From Pseudomonas bharatica CSV86 (GTDB taxonomy: Bacteria > Pseudomonadota > Gammaproteobacteria > Pseudomonadales > Pseudomonadaceae): DNA of 64,000 nt. The DNA lies in contig NZ_AMWJ02000001.1 of assembly GCF_000319305.2 (NCBI RefSeq), positions 1,302,001-1,366,000 on the forward strand. Reading direction: 5' to 3'. This document shows, one piece after another, positions 16,274 to 26,815 of the stretch; the stretch's first letter is position 1; every line of letters begins with the position of its first letter. The notes under the pieces were generated by a model. It worked only from the letters and a program-made list of their open reading frames with translations. It did not search any database and was not told the origin of the DNA. The translations under genes and the position numbers were made by a program.

Positions 16274-18859
16274 ATGAACACCGAATTCCGCAAGTCCCTG
16301 CCAGGCACCGGCCTGGACTATTTCGATGCCCGCGCGGCGGTCGATGCGATCGCTCCGGGCGCCTACGACCGCCTGCCCTATACCTCCCGCGTCCTGGCCG
16401 AGAACCTGGTGCGGCGCTGCGATCCGGCGACCCTCAATGCGTCCCTCGGCCAACTGATCGAGCGCAAGCGCGACCTCGATTTCCCCTGGTTCCCGGCCCG
16501 CGTGGTCTGCCATGACATCCTTGGCCAGACCGCCCTGGTCGACCTCGCCGGCCTGCGCGACGCCATCGCCGACAAGGGCGGCGACCCGGCCCAGGTCAAT
16601 CCGGTGGTGCCGGTCCAGTTGATCGTCGACCATTCCCTGGCCGTGGAATGCGGTGGCTACGACCCGCAGGCGTTCGAGAAGAACCGCGCCATCGAGGACC
16701 GTCGCAACGAAGACCGTTTCCACTTCATCAACTGGACCAAGAAAGCCTTCAAGAACGTCGATGTGATCCAGCCGGGCAACGGCATCATGCACCAGATCAA
16801 CCTGGAGAAGATGTCCCCGGTGATCCATGCCGAGCGCGGCGTGGCCTATCCCGACACCTGCGTCGGCACCGACAGCCACACCCCGCATGTCGATGCCCTG
16901 GGCGTGATCGCCATCGGTGTTGGTGGCCTGGAGGCCGAGAACGTCATGCTTGGCCGCGCCTCCTGGATGCGCCTGCCGGAAATCGTCGGCGTCGAGCTGT
17001 CCGGCAAGCCGCAGCCGGGCATCACCGCCACCGACGTGGTGCTGGCCCTGACCGAATTCCTGCGCAAGGAAAAAGTGGTCGGCGCCTACCTGGAATTCCA
17101 CGGTGAAGGCGCTCGCGCCCTGACCCTCGGCGACCGCGCCACCATCTCCAACATGGCCCCGGAGTACGGTGCCACCGCCGCGATGTTCGCCATCGACGGG
17201 CAGACCATCGACTACCTGCGCCTGACCGGTCGCGACGAGCAGCAGGTCAGGCTGGTGGAAACCTACGCGAAAGAAGCAGGCCTGTGGGCCGACAGCCTGG
17301 TCAATGCCGAGTACGAGCGCGTGCTGCGTTTCGACCTGTCCAGCGTCGTGCGCAACATGGCCGGCCCGTCCAACCCGCATGCCCGGGTGGCCACCAGCGA
17401 CCTGGCGGCCAAGGGCATTGCCGGCGCCTGGGAAGAGGTCCCCGGGCAGATGCCGGACGGTGCGGTGATCATCGCCGCCATTACCAGTTGCACCAACACC
17501 AGCAACCCGCGCAACGTGATCGCCGCCGGCCTGCTGGCGCGCAACGCCAACAGGCTGGGCCTGGCGCGCAAGCCGTGGGTCAAGTCGTCGCTGGCGCCCG
17601 GCTCGAAAACCGTCGCCCTGTACCTCGACGAGGCCGGCCTGACCGACGAGCTGGAGCAACTGGGCTTTGGCGTGGTGGCTTTCGCCTGTACCACCTGCAA
17701 CGGCATGTCTGGCGCTCTGGATCCACAGATCCAGCAGGAAATCATCGACCGCGACCTGTATGCCACTGCCGTGCTGTCCGGCAACCGCAACTTCGACGGG
17801 CGCATCCACCCCTACGCCAAGCAGGCGTTCCTCGCTTCACCGCCGCTGGTAGTGGCCTATGCCATTGCCGGGACCATCCGCTTCGATATCGAAAAGGATG
17901 TGCTGGGCGTGGTCGATGGCAAGGAAATTCGTCTCAAGGACATCTGGCCGAGCGACGAGGAAATCGACGCCGTGGTGCGCGCGTCGGTGAAGCCGGAGCA
18001 ATTCCGCCAGGTCTATATCCCGATGTTCGCCATCGAGGAAGACAAGGGCCCGAAAGTTGCGCCGCTGTACGAATGGCGTCCGATGAGCACCTATATCCGC
18101 CGTCCGCCTTACTGGGAAGGCGCCCTGGCCGGCGAGCGCACCCTCAAGGGCATGCGTGCGCTGGCGGTGCTGCCGGACAACATCACCACCGACCACCTGT
18201 CGCCGTCCAACGCAATCATGCTCGACAGTGCCGCCGGTGAGTACTTGGCGAAAATGGGCCTGCCGGAAGAGGACTTCAACTCCTACGCCACCCACCGCGG
18301 CGACCACCTGACCGCCCAGCGCGCGACCTTCGCCAACCCGAAACTGTTCAACGAGATGGTCCAGGAAAACGGCAAGGTCAAGCAGGGTTCGCTGGCGCGG
18401 ATCGAGCCGGAAGGCAAGGTCACGCGCATGTGGGAAGCCATCGAGACCTACATGGAGCGCAAGCAGCCGTTGATCATTGTCGCCGGTGCCGACTACGGCC
18501 AGGGTTCGTCGCGGGACTGGGCGGCCAAGGGCGTGCGCCTGGCGGGTGTCGAAGCGATCGTCGCCGAGGGCTTCGAGCGTATTCACCGCACCAACCTGGT
18601 GGGCATGGGCGTGTTGCCGCTGGAGTTCAAGCCGGGCGTGAACCGCAAGACCCTCGAGCTGGATGGCAGCGAGCTTTACGACGTGGTTGGCCAGCGCACG
18701 CCGCGGGCGACCCTGACGCTGCTCATCACCCGCCGTAATGGTGAGCGCCTCGAGGTGCCGGTGACCTGCCGCCTGGACACAGCGGAAGAGGTATCGATCT
18801 ACGAGGCGGGCGGGGTATTGCAGCGGTTTGCCCAGGACTTCCTGGAAGGCACTGCCTGA
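16274..18859 (+). CDS. acnD: Fe/S-dependent 2-methylcitrate dehydratase
   Basis: Aconitase-family enzyme that dehydrates 2-methylcitrate; its product needs PrpF before hydration. The 861-residue protein has the AcnA-like layout: VDHSLAVECGG, CVGTDSHTPHVDALGVIAIG, the iron-sulfur ligand segments AITSCTNTSNPRNVI and ACTTCNGMSGALD, and a swivelling C-terminal domain with GADYGQGSSRDWAAKG. It is shorter than housekeeping AcnA and lies directly between prpC and prpF, which identifies it as AcnD. The start ATG 16274 follows ACCGAGCCGACCTGAA, a weak ribosome-binding site. Confidence 0.96.
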   Translation: MNTEFRKSLPGTGLDYFDARAAVDAIAPGAYDRLPYTSRVLAENLVRRCDPATLNASLGQLIERKRDLDFPWFPARVVCHDILGQTALVDLAGLRDAIADKGGDPAQVNPVVPVQLIVDHSLAVECGGYDPQAFEKNRAIEDRRNEDRFHFINWTKKAFKNVDVIQPGNGIMHQINLEKMSPVIHAERGVAYPDTCVGTDSHTPHVDALGVIAIGVGGLEAENVMLGRASWMRLPEIVGVELSGKPQPGITATDVVLALTEFLRKEKVVGAYLEFHGEGARALTLGDRATISNMAPEYGATAAMFAIDGQTIDYLRLTGRDEQQVRLVETYAKEAGLWADSLVNAEYERVLRFDLSSVVRNMAGPSNPHARVATSDLAAKGIAGAWEEVPGQMPDGAVIIAAITSCTNTSNPRNVIAAGLLARNANRLGLARKPWVKSSLAPGSKTVALYLDEAGLTDELEQLGFGVVAFACTTCNGMSGALDPQIQQEIIDRDLYATAVLSGNRNFDGRIHPYAKQAFLASPPLVVAYAIAGTIRFDIEKDVLGVVDGKEIRLKDIWPSDEEIDAVVRASVKPEQFRQVYIPMFAIEEDKGPKVAPLYEWRPMSTYIRRPPYWEGALAGERTLKGMRALAVLPDNITTDHLSPSNAIMLDSAAGEYLAKMGLPEEDFNSYATHRGDHLTAQRATFANPKLFNEMVQENGKVKQGSLARIEPEGKVTRMWEAIETYMERKQPLIIVAGADYGQGSSRDWAAKGVRLAGVEAIVAEGFERIHRTNLVGMGVLPLEFKPGVNRKTLELDGSELYDVVGQRTPRATLTLLITRRNGERLEVPVTCRLDTAEEVSIYEAGGVLQRFAQDFLEGTA

Positions 18860-18877
18860 TATCGGCGAGGCCCGTTA

Positions 18878-18934
18878 GGGCCTCATCGCTGGCAAGCCAG
18901 CTCCCACCCCTGTGGGAGCTGGCTTGCCAGCGAT
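18878..18934. repeat. REP inverted pair between acnD and prpF
   Basis: Arms 18878-18907 and 18910-18934 with almost no loop; same core as the other REPs. Second REP within the prp operon. Confidence 0.9.
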
Positions 18935-18969
18935 TGGGGTTTCACCAATTGAACTGACAGGACCTTTTC

Positions 18970-20160
18970 ATGCCGCACATACCACAAATCAAGATCCCCG
19001 CCACCTACATCCGCGGCGGTACCAGCAAGGGTGTGTTCTTCAATCTCGAGGACCTGCCCGAAGCCGCACAACTCCCCGGCGCCGCCCGCGATGCCCTGCT
19101 GTTGCGGGTAATCGGCAGCCCCGATCCCTACGGCAAGCAGATCGACGGCATGGGCGGGGCCACTTCCAGCACCAGCAAGACGGTGATCCTGTCCCGCAGC
19201 ATCAAGCCTGGGCACGATGTGGATTACCTGTTCGGCCAGGTCTCCATCGACAAGGCCTTCGTCGACTGGAGCGGCAACTGCGGCAACCTCTCGGCCGCGG
19301 TGGGTTCCTTCGCCATCAGTAGCGGCCTGGTGGACGCCAGTCGCATTCCCGACAACGGCATTGCCACCGTGCGCATCTGGCAGGCCAATATCGGCAAGAC
19401 CATCATCGCCCATGTGCCGATCACCAACGGCGAAGTCCAGGAAACCGGCGATTTCGAGCTGGATGGCGTGACCTTCCCGGCGGCCGAGGTACAGCTGGAA
19501 TTCCTCGATCCGGCCGCTGACGAGGACGGTGCGGGCGGTTCCATGTTCCCCACCGGCAACCTGGTGGATCAGCTTGAAGTGCCGGGTGTCGGTACCCTCG
19601 AAGTGACCCTGATCAATGCCGGCATTCCAACCATCTTCGTCAACGCCCGGGCCATTGGCTACACCGGCACCGAACTGCAGGACGCGATCAACGGCGATGC
19701 TGCGGCGCTGGCTCGTTTCGAGGCCATCCGTGCCCATGGCGCAGTACGCATGGGGCTGATCAAGCACATCGATGAAGCGGCAGGGCGCCAGCACACGCCG
19801 AAGGTAGCCTTCGTGGCGCCACCGGCGGATTACCTGTCGTCCAGTGGCAAGCAGGTGCTGGCCAGCGAGATCGACCTGCTGGTGCGGGCGTTGTCCATGG
19901 GCAAGCTGCACCACGCGATGATGGGTACGGCGGCGGTGGCCATCGGCACGGCGGCAGCGATTCCGGGAACCCTGGTAAACCTGGCGGCCGGCGGTGGCGA
20001 GCGCGAAGCCGTTCGTTTCGGACACCCGTCCGGGACCCTGCGGGTTGGCGCCCAGGCGCAGCAGGTGAACGGCGAATGGAGCGTGACCAAGGCGATCATG
20101 AGCCGCAGTGCGCGGGTGTTGATGGAAGGGTGGGTGAGGGTGCCGGGGGATTCGTTCTAA
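18970..20160 (+). CDS. prpF: 2-methylaconitate cis-trans isomerase
   Basis: Isomerises the AcnD product so that 2-methyl-cis-aconitate can be hydrated. The 396-residue diaminopimelate-epimerase-like protein has the N-terminal signature YIRGGTSKGVFFNLEDLP, the active-site region VDWSGNCGNLSAAVGSFAI (catalytic Cys in NCGN), and C-terminal KLHHAMMGTAAVAIGTAAAI and GHPSGTLRVGAQ. AcnD plus PrpF replace PrpD functionally, so the operon is complete although no prpD follows. A REP pair and a terminator separate it from convergent acnB. Confidence 0.96.
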   Translation: MPHIPQIKIPATYIRGGTSKGVFFNLEDLPEAAQLPGAARDALLLRVIGSPDPYGKQIDGMGGATSSTSKTVILSRSIKPGHDVDYLFGQVSIDKAFVDWSGNCGNLSAAVGSFAISSGLVDASRIPDNGIATVRIWQANIGKTIIAHVPITNGEVQETGDFELDGVTFPAAEVQLEFLDPAADEDGAGGSMFPTGNLVDQLEVPGVGTLEVTLINAGIPTIFVNARAIGYTGTELQDAINGDAAALARFEAIRAHGAVRMGLIKHIDEAAGRQHTPKVAFVAPPADYLSSSGKQVLASEIDLLVRALSMGKLHHAMMGTAAVAIGTAAAIPGTLVNLAAGGGEREAVRFGHPSGTLRVGAQAQQVNGEWSVTKAIMSRSARVLMEGWVRVPGDSF

Positions 20161-20186
20161 GGCACTTGTTGTTGTGGTGCTCTTCA

Positions 20187-20273
20187 GGGCCTCATCGCTG
20201 GCAAGCCAGCTCCCACAGGGTCCGCGGTGCATGCAATCCCTGTGGGAGCTGGCTTGCCAGCGATGAGGCCCTC
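20187..20273. repeat. REP inverted pair downstream of prpF
   Basis: Arms at 20187-20220 and 20238-20273, long complements with the usual core and GGGCCTCAT extension. Third REP of the prp region, just upstream of the prpF/acnB terminator. Confidence 0.92.
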
Positions 20274-20280
20274 GGAAACG

Positions 20281-20311
20281 AAAAAGCCCCGTCAGACTGA
20301 CGGGGCTTTTT
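20281..20311. terminator. bidirectional terminator, prpF/acnB
   Basis: Hairpin AAAAAGCCCCGTCAG-AC-TGACGGGGCTTTTT (stem 15 bp) between convergent prpF and acnB, with A- and T-runs on both sides. Confidence 0.95.
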
Positions 20312-20330
20312 CATTCACGCGGGACCTGCT

Positions 20331-22931
20331 TTAGACCTGAACAGCCGGGATCTTGGCGTTCGCAGCCGCGTCGCGGAACTCGGCGATCTGGTCGAAGCTC
20401 AGGTAGCGGTAAACGTCGGCAGCCATGCTGTCGATGTTCTTCGCGTACTCCATGTACTCCTCGACGGTCGGCAGCTTGCCGAGGATCGAAGCGACCGCGG
20501 CCAGCTCGGCCGAAGCCAGGTACACGTTGGTAGCGTCGCCCAGGCGGTTCGGGAAGTTACGGGTCGAGGTGGAAACCACGGTCGAACCGGTCTGTACGCG
20601 AGCCTGGTTACCCATGCACAGCGAGCAGCCCGGCATCTCCATGCGCGCGCCAGCCTTGCCGTAGATGCCGTAGTAGCCTTCCTCGGTCAGCTGGTGAGCG
20701 TCCATCTTGGTTGGCGGGGCCAGCCACAGACGGGTCGGAATGCCACCCTTGACCTTCTCCAGCAGCTTACCGGCAGCGCGGAAGTGACCGATGTTGGTCA
20801 TGCACGAACCGATGAACACTTCGTCGATCTTCTCGCCCTGTACGGTCGAGAGCAGACGGGCGTCGTCCGGGTCGTTCGGCGCGCAGAGCACAGGCTCCTT
20901 GACGTCGGCCAGGTCGATTTCGATGATCTCGGCGTATTCGGCGTCGGCATCGGCGGACAGCAGCTCAGGGTTGGCCAGCCAGGCTTCCATCGCCTGGGCG
21001 CGGCGCTCCAGGGTACGGGCATCGCCGTAGCCTTCGCCGATCATCCAGCGCAGCAGGGTGATGTTGGACTGCAGGTACTCGGCGATGGCCTTTTCCGGCA
21101 GCTTGATGGTGCAACCTGCAGCGGAGCGCTCGGCTGAAGCATCGGACAGTTCGAACGCTTGCTCGACGGTCAGGTCGTTCAGGCCTTCGATCTCCAGGAT
21201 GCGGCCGGAGAAGGCGTTCTTCTTGCCTTTCTTCTCGACGGTCAGCAGGCCTTGCTTGATCGCGTAGTAAGGAATGGCATGGACCAGGTCACGCAGGGTG
21301 ATGCCAGGTTGCAGCTTGCCCTTGAAGCGAACCAGGATCGACTCCGGCATGTCCAGCGGCATTACGCCGGTGGCGGCGGCGAAGGCTACCAGGCCGGAAC
21401 CGGCCGGGAACGAGATGCCGATCGGGAAGCGGGTGTGCGAGTCGCCACCGGTGCCGACGGTGTCAGGCATCAGCATGCGGTTCAGCCAACTGTGGATGAT
21501 GCCGTCGCCCGGACGCAGGGACACGCCGCCGCGGGTGCGGATGAAGTCCGGCAGGGTGTGGTGGGTGGTGACGTCGATCGGCTTCGGATAGGCCGCGGTG
21601 TGGCAGAACGACTGCATGACCAGGTCGGCGGAGAAGCCCAGGCAGGCCAGGTCCTTCAGTTCGTCACGGGTCATCGGGCCAGTGGTGTCCTGGGAACCGA
21701 CGGTGGTCATCTTCGGTTCGCAGTAGGTGCCCGGACGCACGCCGGCTACGCCGCATGCCCGGCCGACCATCTTCTGTGCCAGGGTGTAGCCCTTGCCGGT
21801 GTCGGCAGGTTGCTCGGGCTTCTTGAACAGGTCGGAAGCGCCCAGGCCCAGTTCGGCACGGGCCTTCTCGGTCAGGCCGCGGCCGACGATCAGCGGGATA
21901 CGGCCGCCAGCGCGGACTTCGTCCAGCAGGACCTCGGTCTTCAGCTCGAAGGTGGTGACCAGTTCGTCGCTGCCGTGGCGGCGGACTTCGCCCTTGAACG
22001 GATAGACGTCGATGACGTCGCCCATGGCCAGGTTGGTGCAGTCGAATTCGATCGGCAGGGCGCCGGCGTCTTCCATGGTGTTGTAGAAGATCGGGGCGAT
22101 CTTGGTGCCGAAGCAGAAACCACCGGCGCGCTTGTTCGGCACGTACGGGATGTCGTCGCCGAAGAACCACAGCACCGAGTTGGTTGCCGATTTACGAGAA
22201 GAACCGGTACCGACCACGTCACCGACGTAGGCAACCGGGAAGCCCTTGGCCTTGACCGCTTCGATCTGGGCCAGCGGGCCGACCGAACCTGGCTGCGAAG
22301 GCTCGATGCCGTCGCGGGCCATCTTCAGCATGGCCAGGGCGTGCAGCGGGATGTCAGGGCGCGACCAGGCGTCCGGGGCAGGGGACAGGTCGTCGGTGTT
22401 GGTTTCGCCAGGCACCTTGAACACGGTCAGGGTGTACTTCTCGGCGATGGCCGGACGCGAGGTGAACCACTCGCCGGCAGCCCAGGACTCGAGGACGGCC
22501 TTGGCGTGGACGTTGCCCGACTTGGCTTTTTCAGCCACGTCGTGGAAGGCGTCGAACATCAGCAGGGTGTTTTTCAGCTGTTCGGCGGCGACGGCGCCCA
22601 GTTCGGCGTCGTCCAGCAGCTCGACCAGGGTGGCGATGTTGTAGCCGCCCTGCATGGTGCCCAGCAGCTCGGTGGCACGCTTGCGGTCGATCAGGGGGGA
22701 TTTGGCTTCGCTCTTGGCGAGGGCGGAGAGGAAAGCGGCCTTGACGTAGGCGGCTTCGTCGACTCCTGGCGGAACGCGGTGGGTAATCAGGTCTACGAGG
22801 AAGGCTTCTTCGCCGGCCGGCGGGTTTTTCAGCAGCTCGACCAGGCCTGCGGTTTGTTCGGCGTTAAGCGGCTGGGGAACGATACCCAGAGCTGCGCGCT
22901 CTTCGATATGTTTGCGGTAGGCTTCAAGCAC
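20331..22931 (-). CDS. acnB: aconitate hydratase B (housekeeping aconitase)
   Basis: TCA-cycle aconitase B, 866 residues, close to the family norm. It has the N-terminal HEAT-like domain that marks AcnB ([20 protein letters not shown]), the swivel domain before the core ([20 protein letters not shown]), and the iron-sulfur segments: [27 protein letters not shown], and [10 protein letters not shown]. Start taken as GTG 22931 (read as Met), since GAGGG lies about eight bases upstream and similarity begins here; longer in-frame readings have no support. It converges with prpF. The long forward-strand ORF over this gene is a GC-driven shadow. Confidence 0.96.
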   Translation of the reverse strand: MLEAYRKHIEERAALGIVPQPLNAEQTAGLVELLKNPPAGEEAFLVDLITHRVPPGVDEAAYVKAAFLSALAKSEAKSPLIDRKRATELLGTMQGGYNIATLVELLDDAELGAVAAEQLKNTLLMFDAFHDVAEKAKSGNVHAKAVLESWAAGEWFTSRPAIAEKYTLTVFKVPGETNTDDLSPAPDAWSRPDIPLHALAMLKMARDGIEPSQPGSVGPLAQIEAVKAKGFPVAYVGDVVGTGSSRKSATNSVLWFFGDDIPYVPNKRAGGFCFGTKIAPIFYNTMEDAGALPIEFDCTNLAMGDVIDVYPFKGEVRRHGSDELVTTFELKTEVLLDEVRAGGRIPLIVGRGLTEKARAELGLGASDLFKKPEQPADTGKGYTLAQKMVGRACGVAGVRPGTYCEPKMTTVGSQDTTGPMTRDELKDLACLGFSADLVMQSFCHTAAYPKPIDVTTHHTLPDFIRTRGGVSLRPGDGIIHSWLNRMLMPDTVGTGGDSHTRFPIGISFPAGSGLVAFAAATGVMPLDMPESILVRFKGKLQPGITLRDLVHAIPYYAIKQGLLTVEKKGKKNAFSGRILEIEGLNDLTVEQAFELSDASAERSAAGCTIKLPEKAIAEYLQSNITLLRWMIGEGYGDARTLERRAQAMEAWLANPELLSADADAEYAEIIEIDLADVKEPVLCAPNDPDDARLLSTVQGEKIDEVFIGSCMTNIGHFRAAGKLLEKVKGGIPTRLWLAPPTKMDAHQLTEEGYYGIYGKAGARMEMPGCSLCMGNQARVQTGSTVVSTSTRNFPNRLGDATNVYLASAELAAVASILGKLPTVEEYMEYAKNIDSMAADVYRYLSFDQIAEFRDAAANAKIPAVQV

Positions 22932-23050
22932 AGTTATTACCCTCATCAGTGGTCCCAAATGGGTGTCCGGGACGCTCATCCAGAAAATCCGCACTCATGC
23001 GCAAATACGGCGTTTTGAGCCGCGTAGCCAGAGTTGCAGGAAATCCTTAC

Positions 23051-23187
23051 AGAAGCTGCTTTCAAAGTTTTACGCCTGTAGAACGGAAGGCTGATGAGGG
23101 CTGGCCCGGAACATTCAGTGGTGAATCTTCCGAACCAACGCCGTTCTACCGGATGACTGTGCTCGTGACGCTTTGAAAACAGCTTCT
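23051..23187. other. nested hairpin element in the acnB / DUF1289 intergenic region
   Basis: The 404-base gap 22932-23335 has no gene but holds a strongly self-complementary block. Outer arms are AGAAGCTGCTTTCAAAG (23051-23067) and CTTTGAAAACAGCTTCT (23171-23187), 16 of 17 pairing. A second stem is GTAGAACGG (23078-23086) with CCGTTCTAC (23141-23149), perfect. Inside is an apical hairpin at 23107-23132, CGGAA-c-ATTCA, loop GTGG, TGAAT-c-TTCCG. Three nested stems suggest a structured RNA or a small palindromic mobile remnant (MITE-like). No T-tract follows, so it is not a simple terminator. The strand of any transcript is unknown. I see nothing definite in the rest of the gap. Confidence 0.5.
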
Positions 23188-23335
23188 AACGGACATTGGT
23201 GCCTAAAAAGGCGGTGTGATTCTACGGCAATTTGCGGATAAAGGTAAGGCGAGGGCGAAGACTTTAACGAGTGACCCTCGTTAGACAAAGGGCTAACATG
23301 GCCGCCTGTTTCACTGCCATGCTGTCGATCCGCCC

Positions 23336-23803
23336 ATGTCCAATCAGTCCATCAAGACGCCTTGCGTCGGCCTCTGCTCCACGGTTTACGGGGATACGGT
23401 GTGCCGTGGCTGCAAGCGTTTCCACCATGAAGTGATCCACTGGAACGGCTACAACGACGACGAAAAGCGCGCCGTCTGGCTGCGCCTGGAGCAACTGCTG
23501 GTGCAGGTGATGACCGCCAAGCTGGAAGTGTTCGACGTCGAGCGCCTGCGCCAGCAACTAGAGCAGCGCAAGATCCGCTACGTGGCCCATCAGTCGGAAT
23601 ACTGCTGGGCCTACCAATTGATTGCCCGCGGTGCGCGGGTGATCCGCGAGCTGGAAGCCTACGGCCTGGTGCTGCTGCCGGAGTTCCGCGACTGGGAACT
23701 GCCGGAACTGCGCGATGCCATCGATACCGAGTTCTTTTTGCTGTCCGAAGCCCATTACCAGCGTTATATCGCGCCGGGGTTTCTCAAGGATGCCCTGGGT
23801 TGA
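23336..23803 (+). CDS. DUF1289 domain protein
   Basis: A 155-residue protein of unknown function. Residues about 7-45 form the DUF1289 region, with cysteines in TPCVGLCSTVYGDTVCRGCK, a likely zinc-binding CxxxC...CxxC arrangement, followed by HEVIHWNGYNDDEKRAVWLRL, also conserved. The remaining 100 residues are helical and predicted soluble. DUF1289 genes are widespread in proteobacteria with no settled role. The start ATG 23336 lacks a strong ribosome-binding site. Confidence 0.8.
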   Translation: MSNQSIKTPCVGLCSTVYGDTVCRGCKRFHHEVIHWNGYNDDEKRAVWLRLEQLLVQVMTAKLEVFDVERLRQQLEQRKIRYVAHQSEYCWAYQLIARGARVIRELEAYGLVLLPEFRDWELPELRDAIDTEFFLLSEAHYQRYIAPGFLKDALG

Positions 23804-23942
23804 CAGTTCGTCGCCCTGTGAATCCCGGATTGGCCGAGGTGTCAGCCGGTGCTCTATACCTTAACCATGTATCAGGAATGGTTGGTCGCGTGCAGTCCAC
23901 GACTGACGCTTCATATCCACTCTTGAACGATGGGCATCACCG

Positions 23943-26776
23943 ATGGGCAACCCCGCTGCTGCGCTGCACCGCCATACCCCGAAACTAAAGGCCTTCGATA
24001 GTCGCGGGCTGATCGTTCGCGAGATCGCCATCCATCGGCATCCGGATAACCTCGAGGCAACCACGACGCGGATCACGCGGCATCGTTATGGCCTAGGTGG
24101 ATTCCTTGCGTACAGCGCCGACCCGCGGCTATACGAGGTCGGTCGGGCCAATTTCACCTATGCCGCCGATCTGTCCGGGCGGGCGCTGTACACCCGCAGT
24201 GCCGATGCCGGCAGCGCTATCTGTCTGAATGATTCAGCCGGCCGGCAATGCCTGGGCTGGAGCAATGTCCGCATCACCGATAACGGCGACGACGAGCATG
24301 CCCAAGTCGTGACCCGTGCTTGGCAGTATGAGGACACCAGCTTGCCGGGACGTCCGTTGGCGATCAGCGAGCAGGGCACGGACGAGCCCCCACAGGTGGT
24401 CGAGCGCTTCGTCTATGCCGCCCCTATCCCGGCGAACAAGGCTCTGAACCTTGCCGGGCAGTGTGTTCGCCATTACGACCCGGCCGGACTGTCCACCGTG
24501 GCAAGCGTGGGGCTGTCCGGCGTGCCGCTGCTTGTTGGCCGACGGCTGTTGGACGCAGCCGCTGATCCGGACACCCTTCCCGATTGGCAGGATGATGAGT
24601 GGCATGGGCGTCTGGAAGTCGAATCGGACAGGTTCAGCACCCTGATCACCCTGGATGCCATGGGCTCCGTGCTCACCACCACCGATGCCGCCGGCAATAG
24701 CCAGCGTACCGCCTACGATGTCTCGGGCCTGGTGAAGAGGTGCTGGTTGACTGGCAGGGATGCTGGCGAACGGATTGTCCTGGACTCCCAGGTCCATTCC
24801 GCGGCCGGCCAGATATTACAGGAAGTGCACGGCAATGGCGTGCAGGTGAGCTACGGATATGAAGAGCAAACGCAGCGTCTGTCGCGGATCCGCGTGGCCC
24901 GGCCGACCGGACACGCTGCCGGTGCCGGCGTGCTGCTGGACCTGGAGCAGGAATACGACCCTGCAGGCAACCTGCTGCAGGTCACCAACCATGCCGAGCA
25001 GGATGGGTACTGGCGCAATCAGCGGGTCGCAGCCAGAACCACCTGTGCTTACGACAGCCTCTACCAGTTGGTCGGTGCCAGCGGACGTGAAATGGCCAAC
25101 GCCTCGCGGCAACCGGCGGTACCAGTGGTCGACGATGCCACCTACACCAACTATTCGCGAAGCTACCGTTACGACGCTGGCGGCAATCTGCTCTGCATCC
25201 GCCACAGCTCGCCGCTTGCCGGCAATAACTACACCCTTGAGCATACCCTGAGCGAGCGCAGTTGCCGGGGCGTACCCAACGCCCTGGCCAGTGATCCGGC
25301 GCAGGTGGAGGCGCTGTTCACCCCGGGCGGGCAGCAACGTCTGCTGCAGCCCGGGCAAGCGTTGTCCTGGACTGCCCGGGGGAATTGCGCAAGGCATGGA
25401 TTGGCAATGGCGAGGATCATGAAGGTTATCGCTACGACGCCGACAGCCAGCGTGTCCTCAAGGTGACTGTCCAGGGAGACCGACTGCAGCGGGTGGTGTA
25501 CCTGCCTGGGCTGGAGTTGCGCGGCGTCTGGGTGGCCGGGGTGGAAACGCAATGCCTGGAGGTTGTGCGCTCTGTCCCGGCCGGGCGCACGGAAGTCAGG
25601 CTGCTGCACTGGGCCAGCGGCAAACCGGCGGAAATCGCCAACGATGCCTTGCGTTACAGCTATGGCGACCTCATCGGCAGCAGTCTGCTGGAACTGGACG
25701 GAGAGGGGCGGATCGTCAGCCAGGAGGAATACTACCCCTATGGCGGCACGGCACTCTGGAAGGCGCATGCAGCGGAAACGGACATCAAGGTCATTCGTTA
25801 TTCCGGCAAGGAACGGGACCTGACCGGGTTGTATTACTACGGTTATCGGTATTACCAACCGTGGGGTGGACGCTGGTTGAGTGTGGACCCGGCCGGGGTA
25901 GTGGACGGCTTGAACCTGTTCAGGATGGTTGCCAACAACCCGCTGGGATATCGGGATGGGCAGGGGCTGATGATGCAGGCGCCGCAGGGTGCGCCTGTTG
26001 ACACAGGGGCTCTGGGGCCACGGATGCTCCACCCGCATGAACAGGCGCAGGTCAGGAAAGCCTGTCCGGTTTCGCACGCAATGTTGGGTTTTGTCCTCCG
26101 CCAAGCGACGCTTCCAGAGTCGACAATGAGCGCTTTCTTCGGGCCGGATTATCTGCCGATTGCCCCCGCTATCCTGAACAGTTGGAAAAGGACGGCAACA
26201 TTATTTGCCGAATATTCCTCGCCGTTTCGCGGATATCAAAAGTTTCTGAGGGTCCCGCAGGGTGATCCCTATGTATTGGCTTCGGTTCACCACGATGATG
26301 CCGAGGGTCTGATACGGCTGAGCGATCGGTTCTTTCATCCATCAGTAACTAGCCTGAGGCAATCGGTGACGCTTATTCATGAGCTGGCCCACCTTGGGCG
26401 CGTGTCGGGAATCCCCGGCACAGGGGCCTCTGCGCTCGATTTCTTCTATCTGGATCATCGGAATCCGGTGAGCGATTCGATCCATATCGTTGAAAAGGGA
26501 AATCTGACCCTTTCCCGGGTGGCGAGACCGATCCATCTGATGCTGGAAATTGCCCGGTTCAACCAGTGGTTCATACATAGCATCAGCGAAGAAAGCATGA
26601 CTTATACGGATTCGTTATCGAGGCACGAAATGAAAGTGGCTGACGCCATCGATGCCTTCAACACTAACTCGCAATTACGCGCGACGGTAGCAGCAAGGAA
26701 CGCCGATAGCCTTGCCTGGGCAGTGGCAGCCATCGCGCTCTGCTTGCCCAGGCCTCCAGGCGAGAGGCATTCATGA
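23943..26776 (+). CDS. TccC-like RHS toxin, frameshifted as sequenced (rhs1)
   Basis: Insecticidal-toxin-complex C-subunit-like RHS protein, about 944 residues if restored. The N-terminus (HRHTPKLKAFDSRGLIVREI, then ITRHRYGLGG) matches TccC starts. RHS/YD repeats follow, e.g. EYDPAGNLLQVTNHAEQDGY and YRYDAGGNLLCI. The core closes with RYSGKERDLTGLYYYGYRYY and SVDPAGVVDGLNLF, the self-cleavage region. The frame breaks at a run of five G (25378-25382); one added G rejoins the halves exactly as in the neighbouring paralogue (WTxRxELR). The C-terminal tip (from about 25990) is visibly lower in GC and contains LIHELAHL (26375-26395) then GASALDFFYL, an HExxH metallopeptidase-like domain. No immunity gene follows. 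Confidence 0.85.
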
Positions 26777-26815
26777 CAGGGATCAGCGCTGGTTTCAGAC
26801 CGAGGATGATCGACG

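Noticed and set aside
20331..23018. Long forward-strand ORF (about 619 codons) over acnB
   Set aside because: It is antisense to a clearly conserved aconitase B; GC-rich third positions keep the opposite strand open. No ribosome-binding site or family similarity was seen.
23943..26776. rhs1 as a decayed pseudogene
   Set aside because: A single missing G in a G run is the only lesion; the rest of the frame, including the tip motif, is intact, and six other similar single-base losses in the window argue for sequencing error.
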